From: JAODBJ01 sp963782465
GTDB lineage: Bacteria; Actinomycetota; Acidimicrobiia; IMCC26256; PALSA-610
Assembly (NCBI GenBank): GCA_963782465.1
Contig: CAWAJR010000002.1
Location: 1 to 64,000, forward strand
Length of the DNA: 64,000 nucleotides
Direction of reading: 5' to 3'
The stretch's first letter is position 1. The number at the start of each line of letters is the position of its first letter. The notes beneath the pieces were generated by a model that searched no databases, was not told the origin of the DNA, and worked only from the letters and a program-made list of their open reading frames with translations. This document shows, in pieces, positions 8,513 through 18,553 of this stretch. The translations under genes and the position numbers were made by a program.

Positions 8513-8869
8513 GTGACCGCACACGCCAGCATGCTCAGTTGGAGCAGCGCAGAGACCGGTGAGCAGCTCGACCTGAGCGCGGTGGCCGAAGGCCGCGCCG
8601 GAGTGGGCCTCGCGCACGGCGACGCGCTGCTGCGGTTCGCCAGCGCGTGCGGAGGCACCGACGATTCCGAGCTCGGCGCGGCTCGCGCTGCACTCGTCGC
8701 CGAGACCGATGAGGCGTTCATGGTCGACGCCGCCGCAGTCGCGGCCAACTTCGAAATGATGACCCGGCTGGCCGACGGCACCGGTGCGGCGATGCCCGAA
8801 GAACGCCTCGAACGCTCAGCGTTCGCGATCACGACCATGGGGATCGAGCACCTCACCAGCCGGCGCTGA
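8513..8869 (+). CDS. Small hypothetical protein coupled to the AhpD-like gene
   Basis: A 118-residue protein starting with GTG directly after the TGA of the preceding gene, so translation is probably coupled. It is Ala-rich and predicted all-helical, with no membrane segment, and resembles the helical part of carboxymuconolactone decarboxylase-like proteins (FMVDAAAVAANFEMMTRLAD). It could be a second subunit of the preceding protein. I do not recognise a family with confidence. It converges on xylB with a 69-bp gap. Confidence 0.5.
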   Translation: MTAHASMLSWSSAETGEQLDLSAVAEGRAGVGLAHGDALLRFASACGGTDDSELGAARAALVAETDEAFMVDAAAVAANFEMMTRLADGTGAAMPEERLERSAFAITTMGIEHLTSRR

Positions 8870-8938
8870 CGCCCGGTAGTCCGGGTCGGCGTGGCCATGC
8901 GCTTGCCCGCGCGGACTGGATGCCGGCGCAACTCCGGG

Positions 8939-10305
8939 TCACGAAGCCGCCTCGGCGTAGGCACTCCGGATGGCGGCGCGATCGACGTGAGAACCCGGTT
9001 CGACGGTCGGCATGGTGTCCAACGGCCAGGCGGCCGCGACGTCGGTACAAGATCGGCCCTGCAGAACCGCCGCCGCCTGCACCGCGGCGCCGCGGGCCAC
9101 GAGCTCCTCCGTCGTGACGGCGACGACGGGCCGGCCGGTGAGGTCGGCGACGACCTGCCGATAGGCGCGGCTGCGCGCGCCGCCACCGACGAGCAGTAAC
9201 CGGCCCTCCGCGGCGGGGAGCGCGTCGGCGCCGGCCAGCAGGTTGCAGACGACACCTTCCACCGCGGCCCGGGCAAGGCTGGCGGGCCGGACATCGCTGC
9301 GGAGGCCGGTGAGCCTGCCGGTCGCGTGCGGGCGGTTCGGCGTGCGTTCGCCGTCGAAATGGGGGACGAGGACGAGCCCATCGGCACCCGGCGCGGCCGA
9401 CAGGGCGAGGTCGTCGAAGCGCGCGTGGTCGACGCCGAGCAGCGCGGCGATGGTGTCGGTCACCTTGGTGGCGTTCAAGGTGCAAACGAGCGGCAGGAAC
9501 CGTCCCGTGGCGTCGGCGAAGCCGGCGACCGTGCCGGTGGGATCGGCTGATGGCGTGTTGCTGACGGTGTAGGCGGTGCCGCTGGTTCCGAGGCTGAGCA
9601 CGAGGTCGCCGGGACGGGCCCGAGGCCGAGCGCGGCGGCCATGTTGTCGCCGGTACCGGGACCGACGACGGCGCCGCGCCAATCGCCGGCCGGCTCCTCG
9701 GGACCAAGGACGTGCGGCAGCCAGGCTTCGTCAGCGCCGACGAGCGCGAGGAGGTCTTGCCGATACCGCTCCTCGGCCGGCGACCAATAGCCCGTGCCCG
9801 AGGCATCGCCGCGGTCGGTGACGAGCCGCCCGGTGAGCCGAAACGTCAGCCAGTCGTGCGGGAGGAGCACGGTGGCGATCGCCGCGAACACATCGGGCTC
9901 GGCCCGCCGCAGCCACGCAAGCTTGGTGATGGTCAGGCTGGCGACGGGAACGGTGCCGACCGCGTCGGCCCATGCCGCCGCCCCCAGGCGATCGACGAGG
10001 TCGGCGGCGTCGGCTGCCGACTCGGTGTCGTTCCACAGCTTGGCCGGCCGCAGCACGTGCCCAGCGGCGTCAAGGACGACCATGCCGTGTTGCTGCCCGG
10101 CGACGGCCACGGCAGCCGGCGTGGCCAGCCCCGCTGCTGCAACGGTGAACGCCGCTTCCCACGCCGCCGGGTGCTGCTCGCTGCGGGGCGGCGTGGTGGA
10201 GGGGTGCGGCGCCCGGCCCGACCCGAGGAGCTGTCCGGTGTCGGCGTCTCGGAGCTCGACTTTGCACGCCGAGGTCGACGAGTCGACCCCGAGGACGAGA
10301 GGCAA
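8939..10305 (-). CDS. xylB: Xylulokinase (single-base frame break near 9612-9622)
   Basis: Phosphorylates D-xylulose to xylulose 5-phosphate (FGGY kinase family). The N-terminal part (10305 to about 9620) shows DSSTSACKVELRD, AGQQHGMVVLD and DASGTGYWS. The remainder, in another frame, shows GDLVLSLGTSGTAY and LLLVGGGARSRAYRQ. Adding one base in the G/C run GGGCCCGTCCC (coding strand) restores a continuous protein of 455 residues, the normal length of XylB. It lies 7 bp downstream of xylA. I treat it as one gene with a likely sequence error; a recent null mutation is the alternative. Confidence 0.88.
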
Positions 10306-10312
10306 CGACTCG

Positions 10313-11470
10313 TCAGCGAACGCCGAGCAGCAGCTCGGTCACGAGCTGGTCGAGCCGCTCGTGGCCGTATCCCTGGGCGCCAAGGGCAGCCTCGTCGTAC
10401 GTTGCGGCGCGCAGCTCGCGGAGCCCACCGGGGGGACGGGTGGGCTCCGCGAGCGAACTGGCCATCGCAGCATCGAGGGCGGCATTGATCTCGGGGTCGT
10501 CTCGGAAGTGGCGGGCCTTCTCGGCCAGGATCAGGTAGGTGCGCATGCAGCCGCGCGCGAAGTCCCATACGCCGTCGGCGTTCTCCGTGCGGTACGGGTG
10601 CGCGTCGAAGTGGCGCATGCCTTCCCAACCGGAGTCTTCGAGCAGCCGCACGAGGTAGAACGCGTCGCGGATGCCTTCGGAGCCGAAGCGGAAGTCCTGG
10701 TCGTACTTGCCGATCCGCTGCCCGTTCAGGTCGATGTGGAAGAGCTTCCCGTGCCAGAGGGTCTGCGCGACCGCGTGGGTGAAGTTCAGGCCCGACATCG
10801 TCTCGTGCGCGAACTCGGGGTTGAGGCCGACCATGTCGGGCCATTGCAGTTCACCGATGAACGCGAGCGCGTGCCCGACGGTGGGGAGGAACATGTCGCC
10901 GCGCGGTTCGTTCGGCTTCGGTTCGAGCGCGATCCGCAGCTGGTAGCCGCGGTCGCGGATGTGCTCGCAGCACAGGTCGACAGCCTCCTTGTACCGATCG
11001 AGCGCGGCGCGCACGTCTTTCGCGGCGTCGGCCTCGACACCCTCGCGGCCACCCCACATCACGAACACGGAAGCGCCGAGCTCAGCCCCGAGGTCGATCG
11101 CGTCGCATGCCTTGTGCACCGCGAACCGCCGGACCTGCGGGTCGTTGGCCGTGAAGGCGCCTTCCTTGAAGACCGGCCGCGAGAACAGGTTCGTCGTCGT
11201 CATCGGCACTTTCATGCCGGTGTCGTCGAGCGCCTTGCGGAAGCGTTTCAGGATGGCCTCGCGCTCCTGGGGCGACGACCCGAACGGCACGAGGTCGTTG
11301 TCGTGGAAGTTCACGCCGTACGCGCCGAGCTCGGCCAACCGGTGCACCGACTCGACCGGATCGAGTGGCGGCCGAACCTCGTGCCCGAACGGGTCCCTGC
11401 CGGGGTTACCGACGGTCCAGAGCCCGAAGGTGAAGTGGTGCGCCGGCGTCGGCGTGTAGGTGTCGGTCAC
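10313..11470 (-). CDS. xylA: Xylose isomerase
   Basis: Converts D-xylose to D-xylulose. The 385-residue length and sequence match the Actinoplanes/Streptomyces (class I) enzymes. His56 and Asp59 of NFHDNDLVPFG are the active-site pair. EPKPNEPRGD carries the metal-binding Glu and the Lys, and GLNPEFAHET carries the second Glu and His. FHIDLNGQ and KYDQDFRFG carry metal-2 aspartates, and RHFDAHPYR the last metal Asp. The GTG start (11468-11470) has an AGGGGG ribosome site. It is first gene of xylAB, divergent from the ROK regulator. Confidence 0.95.
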   Translation of the reverse strand: MTDTYTPTPAHHFTFGLWTVGNPGRDPFGHEVRPPLDPVESVHRLAELGAYGVNFHDNDLVPFGSSPQEREAILKRFRKALDDTGMKVPMTTTNLFSRPVFKEGAFTANDPQVRRFAVHKACDAIDLGAELGASVFVMWGGREGVEADAAKDVRAALDRYKEAVDLCCEHIRDRGYQLRIALEPKPNEPRGDMFLPTVGHALAFIGELQWPDMVGLNPEFAHETMSGLNFTHAVAQTLWHGKLFHIDLNGQRIGKYDQDFRFGSEGIRDAFYLVRLLEDSGWEGMRHFDAHPYRTENADGVWDFARGCMRTYLILAEKARHFRDDPEINAALDAAMASSLAEPTRPPGGLRELRAATYDEAALGAQGYGHERLDQLVTELLLGVR

Positions 11471-11547
11471 AGCGGCCCCCTTGTTGGCCGAGAATTCCTA
11501 CGGAGTCTAAACCAAATGGGTGTCGCCGGCAGCTACCGTGAACGGCC
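11471..11547. promoter_or_regulatory. Divergent xylA / ROK-regulator promoter region
   Basis: A 77-bp intergenic region with two outward promoters. On the plus strand TACCGT at 11534-11539 lies eight bases before the GTG of the regulator, suggesting a leaderless transcript. On the minus strand an A/T-rich block (11499-11518, reading TTTGGTTTAGACTCCG) is the only such block here and is a candidate operator for the ROK protein. Assignment is inference. Confidence 0.4.
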
Positions 11548-12663
11548 GTGGGCCGCAACGGCGCCAAGGCAATGGATCTCGGCGCGCTCCGCCGGCATCA
11601 TCTCGCGCTCGTGTTCGACTATCTGCTCGAGCGCGGGCCGGCATCGCGTGCCGGCGTGGCCCTCGCGACCGGCTTGGCCAAGGCAAGCGTGTCGAGCCTC
11701 GTGACGGACCTGCTCGACCGCGGCCTCGTCAGCGAGCTGGACGTCCGCATGAACGGTCGGCGCGGGCGGCCGGCCACCGACATCGTGGTGGAATCCCGGT
11801 CCGTCGGCGGGCTCGGGCTCGAGATCAATGTCGACTACGTCGCCGCCAGCATCGTCGACCTCGGCGGTGAGACGCGACTGGCGTTCCGCCGCGAGCGCGA
11901 CAACCGAGACCGGCCGAGCCGCGCGGTGTTCGCGGACGTACGGCGACTGGCGCGGAAGTCGTTGGCCGCATCGGAGCAGGCGGAGATCCGCTGCGTCGGC
12001 GCCACCCTCGCCCTGCCCGGGCTCGTCGACCCCGCCACTGCGACGGTCATTGTCGCCCCGAACCTTCACTGGCTCGACTTCTCGGGCGACGCCCTCACAC
12101 ACCTACGGCTGCCGGCGGGACTGACGGTTCGTTGCGACAACGAGGCCAACCTCGCGGCGTTGGCCGAACTTCGGTTCGGCATCGGACGGTCGTGCCCGTC
12201 GTTCGTGTACCTCTCGCCCGGTATCGGGATCGGGGCCGCGGTGGTGGCCGACGGTCGGCTGGCGCGCGGCGCCCATGGCTTCGCCGGCGAGATCGGCCAC
12301 ATCGTGGTCGATCCGGCTGGCCCGTTGTGCGGCTGCGGCGCGCGCGGATGCCTGGAAGCGGTCGCCGGGCCGTCCACGTCAGACGAGGTCACCGCCGAGG
12401 CGTTGACGGTCGCCCTTCGATCGGTCGTCCTCGTGCTCGATCCCGAAGCGGTCGTCCTCGGCGGGCGGTTCGCACGGGCCGACCTCGCCGCGGCCGTCGA
12501 GGAACAACTCGTGCAGCGCACGCTCGGCGGCGAGCACCACCGGTGCCGCGTCGTCCCGGCGACGTTCGGCCACGAGGCTGCCCTCGTCGGCGGCGCCACC
12601 GCGGCGTTGGCCGACATCATCGCCGATCCGACCCTCGTACCCCTCAGATCCCGGGCCAGGTGA
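11548..12663 (+). CDS. ROK-family transcriptional regulator, probable xylose repressor
   Basis: A 371-residue protein. Residues about 10-70 form a winged helix (HHLALVFDYLLERGPASRAG followed by a recognition helix with KASVSSLVTDLL). Residues about 85-365 form the ROK sugar-binding domain, including CDNEANLAALAE and the zinc motif GEIGHIVVDPAGPLCGCGARG. This architecture is that of XylR/NagC repressors. The GTG start may be leaderless. Its position divergent from xylA argues that it controls xylAB and possibly xylFHG in response to xylose. Its 3' end overlaps the convergent DinB gene by 20 bp. Confidence 0.85.
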   Translation: MGRNGAKAMDLGALRRHHLALVFDYLLERGPASRAGVALATGLAKASVSSLVTDLLDRGLVSELDVRMNGRRGRPATDIVVESRSVGGLGLEINVDYVAASIVDLGGETRLAFRRERDNRDRPSRAVFADVRRLARKSLAASEQAEIRCVGATLALPGLVDPATATVIVAPNLHWLDFSGDALTHLRLPAGLTVRCDNEANLAALAELRFGIGRSCPSFVYLSPGIGIGAAVVADGRLARGAHGFAGEIGHIVVDPAGPLCGCGARGCLEAVAGPSTSDEVTAEALTVALRSVVLVLDPEAVVLGGRFARADLAAAVEEQLVQRTLGGEHHRCRVVPATFGHEAALVGGATAALADIIADPTLVPLRSRAR

Positions 12664-13258
12664 AGGCGGGCGGCGTATCGAGGCGAAGAAGGAGCGCGGC
12701 GGCCTCGACCTTTTTCCGATAGTCGCTCCACCACGCCTCGTCGCCCGGTGGAAGATTGGGCCAGCGGCGATCGGCCCCGACGGCGCCGTCGATCAACTCG
12801 CGGAGGATGTCGGCGTGGCCTGCGTGGCGGTAGACGTCGGTGACCACGTGCACGAGCGCCTGATGAAGGGAGAGCCGCCGGTCGCCTTCCGGCCACCACG
12901 GCACCTCGCCGACGGCGTCCAGCGGAAGCGCGTCGATGGTGGCGTCGGCATGCGCCCACGATCGACGGCAGAAGTCGACGACGCTCTGCGTCGTTTCACC
13001 GGCCCTCACCCACATGTCGCCGTTCGGCTCGCCGTCTTCCATCCAGGGCAGCGCCTCGGGAAACGGTCGCCCGAACACCAACCCGAAGTAGCCCGTTTCG
13101 ATACTCGCGACGTGCCGGACGAGCCCGAGCAGGTTCGTGCCCGTCGGCACGAGCGGTCTGCGCGTGTCGTACTCCGTCAGCCCGTCGAGCTTCCAGAGCA
13201 TCACCTCGCGGCCCGTCCGCAGGTACTCGTGCAGATCGGCTTTCGGATCGCCCGGCAC
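12644..13258 (-). CDS. DinB/DUF664-family protein
   Basis: A 204-residue four-helix-bundle protein of the DinB superfamily, which includes mycothiol- and bacillithiol-dependent enzymes. Likely metal-binding histidines are in LVRHVASIETGYFG and in HQALVHVVTDVYRHAGHADI. The latter block, followed by LRELIDG, is typical of the DUF664 group in Actinomycetota. The GTG start at 13256-13258 gives the normal family length; the longer frame upstream has no domain character. Reaction unknown. Confidence 0.8.
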   Translation of the reverse strand: MPGDPKADLHEYLRTGREVMLWKLDGLTEYDTRRPLVPTGTNLLGLVRHVASIETGYFGLVFGRPFPEALPWMEDGEPNGDMWVRAGETTQSVVDFCRRSWAHADATIDALPLDAVGEVPWWPEGDRRLSLHQALVHVVTDVYRHAGHADILRELIDGAVGADRRWPNLPPGDEAWWSDYRKKVEAAALLLRLDTPPAFTWPGI

Positions 13259-13310
13259 GGACGTAGTTTGCCATTGCGACCGGCGCGGTCCGACCGGCGG
13301 CGGAGCGCGC

Positions 13311-14588
13311 TCACGGGTTGGGGTTGAACCCGTCGCACCAGTCGTTGATCTTGTCGGCGATCTTCCCGAGGAAGTAGTGGTACGCCTCGGGATCGTCCTT
13401 ACGGATCTGCTGCAGGGGGTCGTCGAACGTGGTCCCGAAGAGCTTCGCGAGTTCGCGGCGGCAGTCCTCTTTGTCGACCACGTAGGAGCTCGCCTCGTCG
13501 CGGATACGGACGAGCAGCTTGCCGACCGCGGTCTGGGGCCCTTTGATGTCGGCATCGAACACGCTGTCGAGCTCGCCCCGGTCGGTTGCTTCGGCCTGCA
13601 GGTTCGCGTCCGAGGAGGTGTTGTACGCCTGCGGCCCCATGACCGACTGCTGCGGGATTGCCGCGAACACCTGGTCGACGGTCGTCGCGGGTACCGCCGA
13701 CTCGGCCTGCGCCTCGGTCAGCGTGTAGACGGCGAGCTGTCCGGTACCGGGTTCTTGCGCGCGCGACCCGTTGAAGCTGTAGATGCACTCCATCGCGGGC
13801 GGGCTGTCGGATCCGACCGGCTGGCTCGTCACGTGGATGTCGCCATGGTCGAGCGACGACGCGGGCACGGTGCACGGATCGATCGCGTTCTTCGGCACGT
13901 ACGTGAGGTTCGCCGATGGCACCGTCGCGCCGGTGAGGTTCGGTGCGACCGCGGTGAGCACGCGCTTGGCGAGCGCGGCCGCGGCGGCGGTGTACGTGGC
14001 GATCGTGCCGGGGTCGAGCTTGCCGGTCGCCTTCGCCTGGTTGAGCGCATCCTGGTCGGCGGCCGTGATCTTGCCGACGACGCTGAGCACCTGGGCACCC
14101 TTGCGCGCGTATGCCGCCGTTCCCGCCGCGATGGCCTGGTCACCCGCACCGGCGATCGGTTGCGCCGCCGCCGTCGCGCCGGCGCTTGCCGCGTTGGCGC
14201 TGAACTGCTGGTACGCGGCGACGGCGGCATCCGGCGAGGCATAGGTATCGAGGGTGACGACCGCGGTTGCGTGTGCGGTCGCGACCTGCGCGACCGAAAT
14301 GAAGCCCTGGCTCGTCGACGTGCCGCCGTCGTCTTCGACGGCCGAGAGGCTGACGCCCGAACCGGAGAGCTTTGCGGGCGCCAGCAACGTTGCGACGACG
14401 ATCGTGTCGGGCGCTCGGCTCGACGCGTTACCCGCGGGTGTCGAGCCTTTCGTGGCCGTCGTCGCGCTCGAGCCGCCCGACGACTTCGAGGCGGCGCTGC
14501 CGCATGCCGCGAGCGAAACGACGAGCAGGAGCACCGGCGCGACGGCGACACGCGAGATCCTGTTCGGCCGGCTTCGATCGATCTTCAT
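13311..14588 (-). CDS. Uncharacterised lipoprotein
   Basis: A 425-residue secreted protein. The signal peptide VAVAPVLLLVVSLAAC gives an acylated Cys near residue 28, followed by a Ser/Thr/Gly linker. The mature part is Ala-rich and probably alternates helices and beta strands, with two Cys at IDPCTVPAS and AMECIYSF that could pair, and an acidic/aromatic tail (KINDWCDGFNPNP). I do not recognise a family. The ATG at 14586-14588 is chosen because it begins the signal peptide. No obvious operon partner. Confidence 0.75.
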   Translation of the reverse strand: MKIDRSRPNRISRVAVAPVLLLVVSLAACGSAASKSSGGSSATTATKGSTPAGNASSRAPDTIVVATLLAPAKLSGSGVSLSAVEDDGGTSTSQGFISVAQVATAHATAVVTLDTYASPDAAVAAYQQFSANAASAGATAAAQPIAGAGDQAIAAGTAAYARKGAQVLSVVGKITAADQDALNQAKATGKLDPGTIATYTAAAAALAKRVLTAVAPNLTGATVPSANLTYVPKNAIDPCTVPASSLDHGDIHVTSQPVGSDSPPAMECIYSFNGSRAQEPGTGQLAVYTLTEAQAESAVPATTVDQVFAAIPQQSVMGPQAYNTSSDANLQAEATDRGELDSVFDADIKGPQTAVGKLLVRIRDEASSYVVDKEDCRRELAKLFGTTFDDPLQQIRKDDPEAYHYFLGKIADKINDWCDGFNPNP

Positions 14589-14706
14589 CGTGTTCGTCCC
14601 TCGCCGCCCCACGTGCTCGCCGGCGCGAGCGTCGAGCGCGAGGCGGAAGGATCGTAGGCCCGGCGCGCAGTGGCCCGCGCCATGACGGATCCCCACGACG
14701 ATCCGG

Positions 14707-16858
14707 TCAGCACCCTCGATGGCAGGAGAACACGGCCCGTTTGCCGGTGCCGAAATCGAGGGTGACCCCGCCGAGCCGGTCGGCGATGCGGACAACACTC
14801 GCGCCGAAGGCGGCGTGGCTCCACGGGTTGTCGTAGCGCATACCGGTGTCGAGCGTTACCGCGCTGCCGCGCACCGTCAACGGCCCGGTCGTGCCGAAGT
14901 GCACGCCGCCTTCCGTCGGCGATTGATAGGCGACGTCGAAACCACCCGGCAACCCGTTGGCTTCCGCGCGGGGCGCGACCGCGACCGTGTGCGCGAGCAC
15001 GGCGGTCCGGAACGCGCCGAAGTTGCCGAACTGGTTCGCGTCACCGACCTGCGTGAGCCAGACGTTGTCGGGACCACCATCGGCGACGAGGTCGAACGGC
15101 TTCGTCAAACCGTGCGTGTACAACGACGGATCGGTGTAGGTGCGCCAGTGCGTGGGTCGCCACGACCACAGCGCGACGTAACCGTCGCCCTTCCGGCCGA
15201 ACACCCATCCGCCCGCCTCGACGACCTCGTCGAAGTACTCGGTCGGGAAATACGCGTGCGTGTACGGGAGGTACGCGAACGATTCGAGCGGTGGCCCGGG
15301 TGACGCGAACGCCGGTGCGTACAGGCTCATCGACAGTTCACCGTGCTGCGCGGCACGGGGCAGCGAACCCGAACCGGTCCAGTACCCGTCGTCGTCGGGC
15401 CATTGCGTGTTCGGGATCGGTTCGTTCTTCGGGTGCGTCGTGAACACGATCGCGCGCTCGTCGAGCGTGGCCTGCGAGATGTGGTGCTGCTCGCTCGCGT
15501 TCCCGGGCCGGTACGACTGGGCCGTCGAAAGCATCACGTCGGGGGCTCGGTAGGTGTAGGTGTCGACCGCGGTGAGCAACGCGAAACCGAGTTCCGGTGC
15601 CAGTTGTTGCGCGAGTGCGCGCGCGACGTTGTAATCGCCTCCGGTCAGGTCGACGAGCGGCTTGAACGGTTTGAAGAAGTCGCTCTCCCACAGGTTGTAC
15701 TTGTCGAGTTCGCGGATCGTCGTCTCGACGAGCTGCCACGACGTGAGCGCGCCCCGCTCCCACCAGAACGGCACGTTCGCGGGATCGTCGAACGCGTAGC
15801 CGAAGGGCGCTTGCGGGTTCGGGACCACGGGGCTCGACGGGTCGAGGGGCACTCCCATGTGCTCCTGGTCGACCGTCGTCGCGGGGCTGCGCGCGACCCG
15901 CAGGAGCACGGCCGGCATCCGGTAACGACGCGCCCGCGCGAACAGCACCGCACCGGCGTCACCGGTCGACTGGTACCCGACGTGCGTGTCGTCGAACAGC
16001 AACTTCGACATCCCGAAGGTGTCCTCGTCGACGGCCAGGCTCTTGTCCTTCATGTACGAGCGGCCGTGCGTCGCGCCGAAGTTGCCTTGCTGGAGGTGCA
16101 GCGCGATGTCGAAGAGGAGCTCGTCGAGCACCATCGACGCGCGCTCGACGAGCGCCTTGTCGTGGGCGAACTCGACGAGCGTGAGCAGCGCGTCGGCGGT
16201 CTTCTGGTAGTAGACGTCGGAGTGCCATTCGGTGAAGCCGAACTTCGCCTTCTGGTCGAGCCAGTCGTCGATGAAACCGCGGGCGCGGGCAAGGTGCGCG
16301 GCGCCGGTCCATCCGGTGATCGTGAACGTCGTGCCCGGGAACGCCTGGCCGGCGAGGTACTCCTCGACGTGGTAGAGCATCTGGTGGTTCTCCGACCAGT
16401 AGTAGCGCTGGTCGATCACGCCGGGCGGTTGCGGGTCGGTGTACCAGTACTTGAAGTCGACCATCCGTTGCGCGATCGCCGCACGCAGGTCGGGGCGCAG
16501 CCGGCCGCGGTAGCCGTACCAGAGGTTCATGAGGTACAGCAGATCGAAATCGGCGGTGTCCTGGAACCCGTCGATGCGCGCGAACGACGACGCGAACGCG
16601 TCGGGCGTGACGGCGGCGGTGTCGAAGTGCCCGATCCCGCGCCGCGCCCCTTCCGCGTGCGCGATCACGTTCGTGATCGACGTCGGGGAGAAGCTGCGCG
16701 TCGCGTAACGGAGGAATTGGTCCTGGCGATGACGCATCCAGGTGGTGGTGACGAACCCCGACGGCGCGCCAGCGCGAACCGGGGCCGCGCCACACCGGGG
16801 CACAGCTCGCGCTCAACAGCGCGATGAGGACAACGGCGCCGCATAGTCGTCCGCGCAT
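14707..16858 (-). CDS. Large secreted protein of unknown function (single-base frame break near 16785-16810)
   Basis: The main frame encodes about 690 residues, rich in Trp, Tyr and Phe (LYLMNLWYGYRGR, YYWSENHQMLYHVEEYLAG, EWHSDVYYQKTADALLTL), suggesting a helical toroid followed by a beta-rich C-terminal domain, as in some polysaccharide-active proteins. This is a guess from composition, not a family match. A separate short frame beginning with ATG at 16856-16858 gives a lipoprotein signal peptide (VVLIALLSASC). Removing one base between them joins the two into 716 residues, so I take that ATG as the true start. No catalytic motif is recognised. Confidence 0.7.
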
Positions 16859-16949
16859 CGTCTCCACCCTCCCACTGCACGCGACGAAGACGCAATGTCG
16901 GCACGGAAACTCGGCGAAGCGCGAGAGGTCGGTTGAGTAGGTTCGTCGC

Positions 16950-18170
16950 GTGGGTCGGGTCGTCGAAGCGGTTTGCCCGACCCGGTTGGGCCGCGGCTTT
17001 CGTTGGCTCCTCGCGGCGGCGTGGCTCAGCAACGTCGGCGACGGGATCTCCCTGGCGGCGGGGCCGCTGTTGGTGGCGTCGCAGACTCGCCAGCCTCTTC
17101 TGGTGGCGTTGGCGGCATTGCTGCAACGGCTGCCGTGGTTGCTGTTCGGGCTGCACGCCGGCGTGGTCGCCGATCGTCACAACCGACGTTTGCTCGTCGT
17201 CGCGGCCGACGTGTCGCGCGCCGCGGTCCTCGCCGTGCTTTCGTTCGCGATCGTGACCGGCTCGGTGAACGTCGCGGTCGTGCTCGTCGCGATGTTCCTG
17301 CTCGGAACGGCCGAGGTGTTCTCCGACATCACGACGAGCACGTTGATGCCGATGTTGGTCGAGCCGGCGGACCTCGGCGTGGCGAACGCGCGCTTGATGT
17401 TCGGCAATATCACCGCGAACCAGCTCGCCGGACCGCCGATCGGCGCGGCGTTGTTCACGGTCGGTCGCGCGCTGCCGTTCGTTTCGCAGGCAACGCTCGT
17501 CGCGCTCGGGGCGGTGCTCGTGTCGCGCATCGCCCTGCCCGCAGCAAGGCACGTCAGCTCGGCGACGCCAGGGCGGCAACAGATCGGCGAGGGGGTGCGA
17601 TGGCTGTGGGCGCACGCGCCGGTTCGCACGTTGACCATCACGATCGTGTCGTTCAACATCACGTTCGGCGCCGCGTGGTCAGTACTCGTGTTGTACTCGA
17701 GTGACCGGCTCGGGTTGGGAGACCTCGGGTTCGGCATCCTCACCGCGATGAGCGCGCTCGGCGGTGTGGTCGGGTCTCTGTCTTACCGGCGCATCGAACG
17801 CAGGATCAGCCTCGCCGACATCATGCGCGTCGGACTGATCATCGAGACGCTGACCCACCTGACGCTCGCGATCACCACCATCCCGGCCGTGGCGATGGTG
17901 ACGCTGTTCGTCTTCGGGATCCACGCGTCGGTTTGGGGGACCACCGCGACGAGTGTGCGTCATCGCGCCGTCCCGATCGAGTTCCAAGGCCGCGTCGGCA
18001 GCGTCTACTTGATGGGCGTCCAGGGCGGGATCGTGCTCGGCGCCGCCGTCGGTGGTGTCATCGCGAGCCGGTGGGGCATCGTCGCACCGTTCTGGTTCGC
18101 GTTCGCCGGCTCGGCCCTCATCCTGACCGCACTCTGGCAGCAACTCGGCCACATCGCGCACACCGGATAG
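16950..18170 (+). CDS. Major facilitator superfamily transporter (EntS-like exporter type)
   Basis: A 406-residue integral membrane protein with about 12 hydrophobic segments. The N-terminal half has the MFS loop motif GVVADRHNRRLLVVAAD between segments 2 and 3, and the second half has a matching loop YRRIERRISLAD. The closest general type is the MFS_3/EntS-like group of drug or siderophore exporters. GTG start at 16950. It is divergent from the preceding secreted-protein gene, with 91 bp between them. The substrate cannot be inferred. Confidence 0.82.
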   Translation: MGRVVEAVCPTRLGRGFRWLLAAAWLSNVGDGISLAAGPLLVASQTRQPLLVALAALLQRLPWLLFGLHAGVVADRHNRRLLVVAADVSRAAVLAVLSFAIVTGSVNVAVVLVAMFLLGTAEVFSDITTSTLMPMLVEPADLGVANARLMFGNITANQLAGPPIGAALFTVGRALPFVSQATLVALGAVLVSRIALPAARHVSSATPGRQQIGEGVRWLWAHAPVRTLTITIVSFNITFGAAWSVLVLYSSDRLGLGDLGFGILTAMSALGGVVGSLSYRRIERRISLADIMRVGLIIETLTHLTLAITTIPAVAMVTLFVFGIHASVWGTTATSVRHRAVPIEFQGRVGSVYLMGVQGGIVLGAAVGGVIASRWGIVAPFWFAFAGSALILTALWQQLGHIAHTG

Positions 18171-18177
18171 GCCGATG

Positions 18178-18534
18178 TCACTCGCGGCCGGCGAGCCGGT
18201 CGCCCTGGTCGCGCAGCTCGTAGACGAGCCGGATCAGCCAGAACCGGAGCCAGCGGCGCATCGCCATCATCGAGAACAGCACGGCGCCGGCAACGGTGAG
18301 CGCGATGCCGAACCGACCCATCGCGGCGAAGTCCGCGAAGTCGCCGGTGTTGCTCGTCCCACCGGTCCTGATCCACGCGACGAGGCTCACGACGACACCG
18401 GCAACCATGCCGACCGCGCCGACGATCATCCACGTCCGCTCGGGGTTCGCACGCCCGCCGGTGACCTTCAGGTCGTCGACGTCCTGCTGGAACTCCTGCA
18501 GGCGGGGCGAGAGCGTCTCCTCGCTGGTGCTCAT
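18178..18534 (-). CDS. Small two-helix membrane protein at the end of the liv operon
   Basis: A 118-residue protein. A charged N-terminus (about 1-33) precedes two transmembrane segments (MIVGAVGMVAGVVVSLVAWI, and FGIALTVAGAVLFSMMAM) and a basic C-terminal tail ending in RDQGDRLAGRE. It starts 19 bp downstream of livF on the same strand and is probably the last cistron of that operon. I know no function for it; it may be an accessory membrane subunit. Confidence 0.7.
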   Translation of the reverse strand: MSTSEETLSPRLQEFQQDVDDLKVTGGRANPERTWMIVGAVGMVAGVVVSLVAWIRTGGTSNTGDFADFAAMGRFGIALTVAGAVLFSMMAMRRWLRFWLIRLVYELRDQGDRLAGRE

Positions 18535-18553
18535 GGGACTCCTTTCGGGCCGT

